DNA of 14,561 nt, taken from Desulfobacteraceae bacterium (GTDB lineage Bacteria > Desulfobacterota > Desulfobacteria > Desulfobacterales > UBA5616). Positions 1 through 6,226 of this stretch are shown one piece after another; position 1 is the stretch's first letter; each line of letters begins with the position of its first letter. Both the position numbers and the translations under genes were made by a program. The notes beneath the pieces were generated by a model. That model did not search any database and had not been told where the DNA came from. It was given only the letters and a program-made list of their open reading frames with translations. The stretch covers positions 1 through 14,561 of the forward strand of contig JAUXEW010000045.1 of the NCBI GenBank assembly GCA_030620375.1, given 5' to 3'.

Positions 1-109
1 CGAACACAAGAAAATTCCATTATCCTGAGAACGAATTAACGTTTTCTAAAGAGATGGATTTCAAAAAATTTCTAATAATTTCAATCTAAAATTTCCAGCC
101 AAAGCTCTA

Positions 110-140
110 TTGATATTAATAAAAAATGGGATGTATTTAT
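110..140 (+). promoter_or_regulatory. Weak candidate promoter for the molybdoenzyme operon
   Basis: TTGATA at 110-115 resembles a -35 box. It is followed, after 18 bp, by TATTTA (134-139), a poor -10 matching three of six consensus bases. The surrounding 1-167 segment is very A/T-rich and contains no other gene. A sigma-70 promoter must lie here or further upstream, but this particular match is weak. Confidence 0.25.
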
Positions 141-167
141 ATGTCATATTAAAACAGGAGAGAAACC

Positions 168-2432
168 ATGGGACAGTGGAAAAAGACATCGTGTGTATTG
201 TGCGGGAATCTCTGCGGCCTTGAAGTAAACGTTGAGAACAACAAAATAGTTAAGGTTCGCGGAGATAAGGATAATCCACGCAGTGAAGGTTACGCCTGTC
301 GTAAGGGACTGAACATCAAGTTTTATCAGCACCATGCTGACCGTCTTTTGCATCCGCTTAAAAAGGTCGGTGATACATTTGAGAGAATATCCTGGGAGCA
401 GGCCATTGACGAAGTCGGTGAAAAACTTTCTACCATCGTAAATGAATACGGGCCCCGATCTTTTGCTTTGATGATGGGTGGAGGGATGCTTGGTTGCCCA
501 TCCCAGGGTGCCTTTGCGGTTAATGTCCTTCGGGGAATGGGCTCCCAATATTTTTACAGCGCTTTAGCCCAGGAACTCACCGGCAGATATTGGGTCGACG
601 GAAAGACTTTAGGCAACCAGAACCTTCATTCGACGCCTCACCTTGATGAAACAGATATGCTCCTGATAGTGGGGTGGAATCCGATGATGAGCCACCACAC
701 ACCTCAGGCCCGCCGTGTTTTGAACCGGTTCAAGAAGGACACGGATAAAATTCTGGTCGTTGTTGATCCCCGTGTGTCTGAAACGGCCAGAATTGCCGAT
801 ATCCATTTGCCGATTCGTCCCGGGACGGATGCCCTGTTTTACCGTGCCATGATTTCGATCATCTTTAAGGAAGCCTGGCACGACGAAAAATATATTGAAG
901 ACCATGTGAACAGTTTTGAAAAAATTCAGCCATGGGTTATGGATTTCGATGCGAAAGCCGCCCTGGATATTTGTAAGTTGGATTATCAACAGGTGAAAGA
1001 GGTCTGCCGTCTCTTTACCACCCGGAAATCCAGCCATCACAGTGATCTGGGCGTTCTTATGACCCGGCACAGTACACTGATCTCTTATCTCGAAAACGTA
1101 TTTCGGGCTATAAGTGGGCGGATCGGGGTTGAAGGGGGAAACATATTTCCGATTGGCCTGCGAGGCGGCGGCAGGGGAGGAGGAAGAGAAACGCCTGATG
1201 AACGCGAGGCCCGCATGTGGCGCACCGTGGCGACTGATTTTCCGGCCATTACCAATGTTTATCCTCCGAATGTTATGCCCGAGGAAATCATGTCGAACCA
1301 CCCGGACAGGCTTCGAACCGTAATAGTGACTACTTGCAATCCGTTGAGGTCCTTTGCGGACACATCTGCTTATGAAGCGGCCTTTAAAAAACTGGATTTG
1401 CTGGTGACTATGGACCCCTCTATGACGGAGACAGCCGCGCTTTCCCATTACGTTTTGCCCGCCTTGACCGGTTATGAATCGTGGGATGGTGGTGTTGGAC
1501 CCGGTTTTCCGAAAGTTTTCATGCAGTTTCGCCGGCCAGTGGTGGAACCGGAGGGAGAACCGATAGAAGGCGGTGAAATATTTTTACGCTTAGCCGATCG
1601 CTTGGGACTAATCCCCGAGATACCGGATACACTTTATAAAGCGGCGGATAATGAAGATCGGTTGCAGTTTGGTGCGGTTCTCATGGAGTACTTACAGTCT
1701 AACCCGAAGGCCGGAAGTAAACTGCCGTATATTCTGGCGAAGACTCTCGGAAAAAAATTAGGCTCTGTTCATCTATCTTTGCTTTGGGGGCTTTTGCAGA
1801 ATCTGACGCCATCATTTCAAGAAATGGCAGAACGGGCCGGATTTCATCGCGGTCCGGGACTTGGAGAAGAGATCTTCCAGGCTATCCAAGAACATCCCGA
1901 GGGTTTATGGATTGGCGAAGCAGATGTAAAAACATGGGATCATTTTCAGGCGCTGGCCACGAAAGACGGTCGCATTAATCTGGATGTGCCTGAGATGGAG
2001 AAATGGATTCAGGAAATCGATCCGGCTATAGAGTCCAAAAAACTTAAAGAAGATAATAAAAAATATCCGCTTGTAATGTCCTCCGGCCGACATTGGGATG
2101 TAAACGCCAATACTCAAATGCGAGACCCCGACTGGAACAAAGGAAAAAGGGCATGCACGGCAACCATGCACCCGGGAGATGCAGAAGAATTCAGTTTCAG
2201 TGACGGACAGATGGTCAAAATAATAACCGATGCAGGAGAAGAAGAGATTGAAATTGAAGTTACGAATTATGCAAGACCGGGCTACATCATGATACCACAC
2301 GGATTCGGTCTTGTGTTTCAAGGAAAAACATACGGGGCAAATGCCAATCGGCTGGCCAAAAACACCCATCGCGATCAGGTCGCAGGAACTCCCTTGCACC
2401 GGTACATACCCTGTCGCGTGGAACCAATTTAA
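168..2432 (+). CDS. Molybdopterin-dependent oxidoreductase (DMSO reductase family), cytoplasmic
   Basis: A 754-residue catalytic subunit of the Mo/W-bisMGD family. The N-terminus has the [4Fe-4S] motif C9-x2-C12-x3-C16-x27-C44, followed by R45-K46-G47, as in formate dehydrogenase/nitrate reductase-like enzymes. The pterin-binding core follows (about 60-480, including a V-D-P-R loop near 200), and the C-terminal MGD-binding domain (about 635-754) begins near S-S-G-R-H. No signal peptide or Tat motif is present, so it should be cytoplasmic. The usual Cys/SeCys metal-ligand site falls in S126-G149, where there is no Cys; L137 aligns best with SeCys of FdhF, flanked by E136 and T138. A helical stretch of roughly 90 residues (about 500-590) separates core and C-terminal domain. 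The ATG is preceded by AGGAG at 156-160. The gene lies 54 bp upstream of a flavin enzyme gene on the same strand. The family is certain from the motifs; the substrate cannot be read from the sequence. Confidence 0.93.
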   Translation: MGQWKKTSCVLCGNLCGLEVNVENNKIVKVRGDKDNPRSEGYACRKGLNIKFYQHHADRLLHPLKKVGDTFERISWEQAIDEVGEKLSTIVNEYGPRSFALMMGGGMLGCPSQGAFAVNVLRGMGSQYFYSALAQELTGRYWVDGKTLGNQNLHSTPHLDETDMLLIVGWNPMMSHHTPQARRVLNRFKKDTDKILVVVDPRVSETARIADIHLPIRPGTDALFYRAMISIIFKEAWHDEKYIEDHVNSFEKIQPWVMDFDAKAALDICKLDYQQVKEVCRLFTTRKSSHHSDLGVLMTRHSTLISYLENVFRAISGRIGVEGGNIFPIGLRGGGRGGGRETPDEREARMWRTVATDFPAITNVYPPNVMPEEIMSNHPDRLRTVIVTTCNPLRSFADTSAYEAAFKKLDLLVTMDPSMTETAALSHYVLPALTGYESWDGGVGPGFPKVFMQFRRPVVEPEGEPIEGGEIFLRLADRLGLIPEIPDTLYKAADNEDRLQFGAVLMEYLQSNPKAGSKLPYILAKTLGKKLGSVHLSLLWGLLQNLTPSFQEMAERAGFHRGPGLGEEIFQAIQEHPEGLWIGEADVKTWDHFQALATKDGRINLDVPEMEKWIQEIDPAIESKKLKEDNKKYPLVMSSGRHWDVNANTQMRDPDWNKGKRACTATMHPGDAEEFSFSDGQMVKIITDAGEEEIEIEVTNYARPGYIMIPHGFGLVFQGKTYGANANRLAKNTHRDQVAGTPLHRYIPCRVEPI

Positions 2433-2486
2433 AAGTTTAATAATATTGGAGAAGAACTATTTATATAAACAGATAGGGAGGTATAC

Positions 2487-3458
2487 ATGTTACAAACCAA
2501 AATCACAGAATTATTAGGAATCAAGTACCCCATCCAGTGTGGTACAATGATGAGAATTACAACGGCCCAATTGGTTGCGCCCGTAGCCAACGCCGGCGGT
2601 CTATGCTGCCTGCCTTCGGCGGCTTTTCCAACCTCGGAAGAACTCAAAGATGAAATAAAAAAAACGTTGGATATGACAGACCAGCCATTCGGGGTGAACG
2701 TATCCCTTTTTCCCGCTCTGACTCCTCGCTCTCCGGAACAGGTCCTTGATGATATTATTCAATCCGGGGTGAAGATCGTCGAAACAGCCGGAAGAAGCCC
2801 GGCCCCCTATCGGGAACAGATCCAAGGTGCCGGTTTGATCCACATTCACAAGGTAGCACGGGTGCGCGATGCCATAAAAGCAGACAAACTGGGTGCGGAC
2901 ATTGTTTCCATTGTCGGTACGGAATGCGGCGGCCATCCCAGCATGGAAGGTGTGACTTCCCTGATTTTAATCCCTAAAGCGGCTAAAGAGATCAATGCGC
3001 CTTTGATTGCGGGTGGTGGCTTTTGTGACGGCGGATCTGTTGTCGCCGCGTTGGCGCTTGGAGCGGAAGGTGTAAATTTAGGCACTCGATTCTTAAGTAC
3101 CAAGGAATGTCCGGTGCATGATAATGTTAAAAAAAGGATCACGGATTCCGGTGAAGCGGACACGGTGCTTGTCATGCAATCTTTACAAAATCCGAGTCGT
3201 GTGTTGCGCACGCCCTGGACGGAAAAAATCCTGGAACTGGAAAACAAAGGTGCATCATTAGAAGAGTTAATGCCGTATGTCAGCGGGGCGGTTAGTACAC
3301 AAGGATGGGATGAAGGAATTATGGAGGAAGGCATGTATGCGATGGGCCAGATCATAGGCCTGATCAATGATGTGCCCACTGTGGCCGAGCTGATTGAAAG
3401 GATTGTCAAAGAGGCTTTGGAGGCCATGGACAATGTCAATCGGTTGGTAAACACTTGA
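2487..3458 (+). CDS. Nitronate monooxygenase / FabK-like FMN enzyme (2-nitropropane dioxygenase family)
   Basis: A 323-residue TIM-barrel flavoprotein. Visible family marks are the N-terminal K-Y-P-I-Q-C-G (13-19), the G144-T-E-C-G-G-H150 motif carrying the family's active-site histidine, the FMN-phosphate loop A175-G-G-G-F-C-D181, and G-T-R-F (199-202). The family contains nitronate monooxygenases and the enoyl-ACP reductase FabK, and these motifs do not separate the two. In an anaerobe an oxygen-dependent nitronate reaction is unlikely to be the physiological role, so an FMN-dependent reductase or enoyl-thioester reductase is my preferred inference. It has an excellent Shine-Dalgarno, AGGGAGG (2475-2481), five bases before the ATG. 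It follows the molybdoenzyme by 54 bp with no clear terminator between, so the two are probably co-transcribed and may act together. Confidence 0.9.
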   Translation: MLQTKITELLGIKYPIQCGTMMRITTAQLVAPVANAGGLCCLPSAAFPTSEELKDEIKKTLDMTDQPFGVNVSLFPALTPRSPEQVLDDIIQSGVKIVETAGRSPAPYREQIQGAGLIHIHKVARVRDAIKADKLGADIVSIVGTECGGHPSMEGVTSLILIPKAAKEINAPLIAGGGFCDGGSVVAALALGAEGVNLGTRFLSTKECPVHDNVKKRITDSGEADTVLVMQSLQNPSRVLRTPWTEKILELENKGASLEELMPYVSGAVSTQGWDEGIMEEGMYAMGQIIGLINDVPTVAELIERIVKEALEAMDNVNRLVNT

Positions 3459-3481
3459 GAATGTTTAAAACAACCTGGTTT

Positions 3482-3502
3482 TAATCCGGTTTATCTGGAT
3501 TA
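3482..3502. terminator. Weak hairpin at the convergent gene ends
   Basis: TAATCC (3482-3487) and GGATTA (3497-3502) form a 6-bp stem with a 9-base loop, between two convergent genes; the right arm overlaps the stop codon of the minus-strand gene. T-rich sequence follows on the plus strand (TATTCTTTTCTT). The stem is short, so this is only a possible bidirectional terminator. Confidence 0.3.
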
Positions 3503-4066
3503 GGATATTCTTTTCTTCATTTTTACGACATTTCTGCCGATGGCCTGTGCTTCCTCGATAGCAGAATAGAATGGAGATCCCCCTGGACCCTCATTTACCT
3601 CGCCTTTTTCACGGCCATAACCAATACCACCTCCGGCGATAATCATTCGCTGAGCGGTAAAATAGGCGTACATTAAGCTCAGCACCTGACCGGCACCCAC
3701 TCGCCTGGCAGCTGCAATTACGGCTGCTACTTTTCCTCTCAACTTTCCCTTCATTAAACAGGCATATGTTCTGTCTATGATCGCTTTTGCCTGCGCGCTT
3801 ACGTTTAGAAAATAAACCGGCGTTCCAAATATCACTCCGTCAGACTGGTAGAGTTTTTCATAAACGGTTTGCATGTCATCTTCGATTTGACATACCCCTT
3901 CTGAAAGGCAAGCTCCACAGGCATCACAAGGGGTGATGTCCAGGTCTGCCACGTGCAGGATTTCGGTTTCAGCCCCGGTCTCCCGGGCCGATGTTAATGC
4001 CTGACGGATCAAAATTTCCGTGTTTCCTTCCCTGCGCGGACTGCACACAAGACCTAAAACTTTCAT
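3500..4066 (-). CDS. Flavodoxin-fold NADPH-dependent FMN reductase / iron-sulfur flavoprotein-like
   Basis: A 188-residue protein with the flavodoxin-like FMN site: the phosphate loop C8-S-P-R-R-E-G-N-T17 near the N-terminus and the G-T-P-V-Y-F-L-N segment near residue 81. A compact cysteine motif C47-x2-C50-x2-C53-x5-C59 fits the pattern C-x2-C-x2-C-x4-7-C that binds [4Fe-4S] in archaeal iron-sulfur flavoproteins (Isf), so a cluster is likely but not proven. The expected role is cytoplasmic one- or two-electron transfer between a ferredoxin or NAD(P)H and a partner. GGGAG lies nine bases before the ATG. It is the last gene of the minus-strand unit and starts only 16 bp after the phosphotransferase stop codon, so the two should be co-transcribed and translated in close sequence. 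Confidence 0.9.
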   Translation of the reverse strand: MKVLGLVCSPRREGNTEILIRQALTSARETGAETEILHVADLDITPCDACGACLSEGVCQIEDDMQTVYEKLYQSDGVIFGTPVYFLNVSAQAKAIIDRTYACLMKGKLRGKVAAVIAAARRVGAGQVLSLMYAYFTAQRMIIAGGGIGYGREKGEVNEGPGGSPFYSAIEEAQAIGRNVVKMKKRIS

Positions 4067-4082
4067 AGCATAATTCTCCCTT

Positions 4083-5099
4083 TCATTTCAATAGTTCCAA
4101 TGCTGCTTTGGCCAACCGGTGGAGCCGATCTTTAAAAAAGGATAATTCAACATTGCTGCTGTCTCCCATGACCCCTTCCAGATACCGGCGATATACGCCC
4201 TGCGAGATTGCCGCAAGCCGCCAATAGGATAATGCGCGGTAGTAGTCAATCTGAGTCAGGTCCCTTCCGGTGGCTTTTTGGTAATGCGCAATTAATTCTT
4301 CCCTTGTGGGAAATCCTCCGACTGCAGTAGGTGCCCCGTCACCCTTTCCGAGTTCAACTTCGTCAGCGGTATACCACCAATTTAAAAGATAGCCTACATC
4401 GGCCAATGGGTCGCCTAATGTGCAGAGCTCCCAGTCCAACACTGCAGCAATCTTGTTGTCTTTTACCATAAAGTTGCCAATGCGGTAGTCACCGTGAGCA
4501 ATTGTCGCTCCGATTTGTACCGGCATTTTTTCTTTCAGCAGGCGGGCGGTTTCGTCCATCTCCGGGACCTCTTCTGTTTTTGAGTTTTCCCATTGTTTGG
4601 TCCATCGTCGAACCTGCCGTGCCGCATAATTTTCCTTGCGACCCAGATCACCGAGGCCGACATCATCCGGGTTAATCCGATGGAGACGAACTAGAATGTC
4701 GATCACGTTTAAGCCCAGTTCCTTGCGTTTATTTTCCGGTATGGCCACTGCATCAATGGAGTCTGTATAAACTTTACCGTCGACAAAGCGCATCACATAA
4801 AAATCGGCATCGTTAACCGTTTTATCCTTGCAGAGTCCGAGCGCCGGGGCCACCGGTATATCGGTTGGGCCCAGTGAAGAGATAATTTTATATTCCCGCC
4901 CCATGTCATGGGCACTTTCCAATACATGCCCCAGTGGCGGACGGCGCAATACAAAAGCATGGTGCTCAGCGTCAAGCACTTTATAGGTAAGATTGGAACG
5001 TCCACCGGCAATTAATTCAAAAGATATCGGTGGTGAGACATCGGGGATATTTTTTAAAAACCATTCTGTTACATTATCTGTATGAATGCCATCGACCAT
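4083..5099 (-). CDS. APH-fold phosphotransferase, ACAD10/ACAD11-LvaA type (candidate hydroxyacyl-CoA kinase)
   Basis: A 338-residue kinase of the aminoglycoside-phosphotransferase fold. It shows the nucleotide loop G32-G-R-S-N-L-T-Y39, a V-L-R-R-P-P strand (50-55), a helix glutamate in G-R-E-Y (67-70), the catalytic loop H202-G-D-Y-R-I-G-N209 with catalytic D204 and N209, and the metal-binding D222-W-E. The phrase after it, L-G-D-P-L-A-D-V-G-Y, is typical of the ACAD10/11 N-terminal kinase subgroup and not of antibiotic-resistance enzymes. In that subgroup, Pseudomonas LvaA is known to phosphorylate 4-hydroxyvaleryl-CoA. A hydroxyacyl-CoA substrate here is inference; no acyl-CoA dehydrogenase gene adjoins it. 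AGGAGGG (5106-5112) lies seven bases before the ATG. It sits between the aldolase-like gene (67 bp upstream) and the flavoprotein gene (16 bp downstream). Confidence 0.9.
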   Translation of the reverse strand: MVDGIHTDNVTEWFLKNIPDVSPPISFELIAGGRSNLTYKVLDAEHHAFVLRRPPLGHVLESAHDMGREYKIISSLGPTDIPVAPALGLCKDKTVNDADFYVMRFVDGKVYTDSIDAVAIPENKRKELGLNVIDILVRLHRINPDDVGLGDLGRKENYAARQVRRWTKQWENSKTEEVPEMDETARLLKEKMPVQIGATIAHGDYRIGNFMVKDNKIAAVLDWELCTLGDPLADVGYLLNWWYTADEVELGKGDGAPTAVGGFPTREELIAHYQKATGRDLTQIDYYRALSYWRLAAISQGVYRRYLEGVMGDSSNVELSFFKDRLHRLAKAALELLK

Positions 5100-5166
5100 T
5101 TGCTACCCTCCTGATTTTGACTTTTTACCGGGGTGTCAGTTTACATAACAAAAATGCACGGTGGTG

Positions 5167-5955
5167 TTATCCGTTTAATAATTTTAGTGCTTCTTTTGCC
5201 AACATACCCTTATGAACCATTTTGCAGGCCACTCTTACAAACAGTTCCGGGTTTTCATGCTGGAATACATTTCTGCCCATTGACAGACCACCGGCACCTG
5301 CTTTCATCGCTCCTTCGATCATGTTAAGGGTCTCTTCATCATTCAGTTTCGATCCCCCTGCAATCACAACCGGTACGGGGCATCCCTTTACGACTTCCTT
5401 AAATGATTCCGCGCTTCCGGTATACGGACACTTAATTATGTCGGCGCCCAGTTCAGCCCCGACCCTTGCAGCCAGTTTTACGGATTCAACATTTACACCG
5501 ACTTTATCACCTCTGGGATACATCATTGCAAGCAACGGCAAGCCCCACCGGTTGCACTCCTTTGCGGTTTTTCCGAGTGATTCAAGCATAAACGATTCTG
5601 TTTCTGCACCAATATTTACATGAACGGAGACCGCATCAGCACCCAGTGACAATGCCTCTTCAACGTCACATACAGCTACTTTATGATTGGGTTCAGGGTT
5701 AAGTGATGTGGATGCCGACAGGTGTATGATAAGACCAATATCGGTATCTTCGGTTCTGTTTGTTGAGGTTACAATGCCTTTGTGAACAACCGTGGCATTG
5801 GCCCCACCTCTAATAACCATATTTACCGTTTTATCAATATCTTGCAAGCCTTGAATCGGCCCCATTGAAACACCGTGATCCATGGGTATAATGACCGTTT
5901 TTCCGGACTCCCTGTCGATAATTCTTTTTATTCTGATTTTTTTACCTACATTCAT
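5167..5955 (-). CDS. Class I aldolase, ADH synthase (AroA')/fructose-bisphosphate aldolase family
   Basis: A 262-residue DeoC/FbaB-type TIM barrel resembling Methanocaldococcus MJ0400. Visible catalytic positions are D26-H27 in I-P-M-D-H-G, Y146 in M-M-Y-P-R-G (proton donor), and the Schiff-base lysine K175 in I-I-K-C-P-Y. A phosphate site is expected near A-G-G-S (199-202) and G-G-L-S-M-G-R (222-228). Family members make 2-amino-3,7-dideoxyheptulosonate for the alternative shikimate entry route, or cleave fructose 1,6-bisphosphate. The alternative route is known in archaea and some Desulfobacterota, but its partner 3-dehydroquinate synthase II is not in this window, so the reaction is open. 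The first gene of the minus-strand unit, it has AAGGTG (5960-5965) before the ATG and a leader of about 150 nt from the proposed promoter at 6114-6142. Confidence 0.88.
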   Translation of the reverse strand: MNVGKKIRIKRIIDRESGKTVIIPMDHGVSMGPIQGLQDIDKTVNMVIRGGANATVVHKGIVTSTNRTEDTDIGLIIHLSASTSLNPEPNHKVAVCDVEEALSLGADAVSVHVNIGAETESFMLESLGKTAKECNRWGLPLLAMMYPRGDKVGVNVESVKLAARVGAELGADIIKCPYTGSAESFKEVVKGCPVPVVIAGGSKLNDEETLNMIEGAMKAGAGGLSMGRNVFQHENPELFVRVACKMVHKGMLAKEALKLLNG

Positions 5956-6099
5956 TTTACACCTTCAGTTAATATGTTACATTCCAGGTTGTTTTCTACC
6001 AGCAAGTGAGTAGGCTTTGAAACCGCTTCTAATGATCGAACTTTCTGAAACGTCGTGAAAGTAAGTTCCCGTTCATTTTGACAATTTCACACAAAATTC

Positions 6100-6127
6100 T
6101 TGACACTACCAAAAGGATAGTTAAAAA
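6100..6127 (+). promoter_or_regulatory. Candidate sigma-70 promoter of the ferredoxin-domain gene
   Basis: A consensus -35 TTGACA (6100-6105), a 16-bp spacer and TAAAAA (6122-6127, four of six consensus bases) point right towards the gene starting at 6227. The predicted 5' leader is about 93 nt. The site overlaps a leftward promoter on the other strand. Confidence 0.5.
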
Positions 6128-6142
6128 CAATACAGGTGTCAA
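6114..6142 (-). promoter_or_regulatory. Candidate sigma-70 promoter of the aldolase-kinase-flavoprotein unit
   Basis: Read on the minus strand this is a consensus TTGACA (plus positions 6137-6142), a 17-bp spacer and TATCCT (6114-6119, four of six). It points left towards the gene starting at 5955. The polymerase footprint would overlap the rightward promoter almost completely. Confidence 0.5.
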
Positions 6143-6179
6143 ACATTAAGGTAATGTTGAACCGAAACAGCGAGCGCAT

Positions 6180-6202
6180 TCCCCGTAGTTTGCGGCAGGG
6201 GA
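6180..6202 (+). repeat. Imperfect GC-rich hairpin in the leader of the ferredoxin-domain gene
   Basis: TCCCC (6180-6184) pairs with GGGGA (6198-6202). With one bulged A the stem can extend through GTAG/CGGC around a TTTG loop. It is the only GC-rich stretch in this A/T-rich leader and ends 13 bases before the AGGAGG ribosome-binding site (6216-6221). It could be a degenerate REP-like intergenic element or a leader structure; the sequence does not decide. Confidence 0.4.
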
Positions 6203-6226
6203 CTTTTCAATTTAAAGGAGGATAAT

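Larger units (their letters stand above)
6100..6142. repeat. Inverted repeat TTGACAC / GTGTCAA framing two divergent promoters
   Basis: TTGACAC (6100-6106) and its exact reverse complement GTGTCAA (6136-6142) are separated by 29 bp. Each arm contains the -35 element of one of the two divergent promoters. The symmetry may simply reflect two identical -35 boxes with a shared extra C, or it may be a regulator site. TTGACA also occurs at 6078-6083, 22 bp from the left arm. Confidence 0.45.

Noticed and set aside
609..1448. 279-codon open frame antisense to the molybdoenzyme
   Set aside because: It lies fully inside a gene with unmistakable motifs, shows no protein family I recognise and reads like low-complexity shadow translation.
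2846..3454. 202-codon open frame antisense to the FMN enzyme
   Set aside because: Complete overlap with a well-supported gene, Ser/Pro-rich shadow composition and no motif.
4083..5099. Antibiotic-resistance aminoglycoside phosphotransferase
   Set aside because: The fold is shared, but the sequence around the D-W-E motif matches the acyl-CoA-linked ACAD10/LvaA subgroup, and the neighbours are metabolic.
5100..5166. Terminator or separate promoter between the aldolase and kinase genes
   Set aside because: Only a weak ATAAC/GTTAT pairing with a long interval is visible; treated as an intra-operon spacer.
6078..6106. TTGACA (6078-6083) with TGACAC 17 bp later as a promoter
   Set aside because: TGACAC does not resemble a -10 box; the downstream TTGACA at 6100 has better partners.
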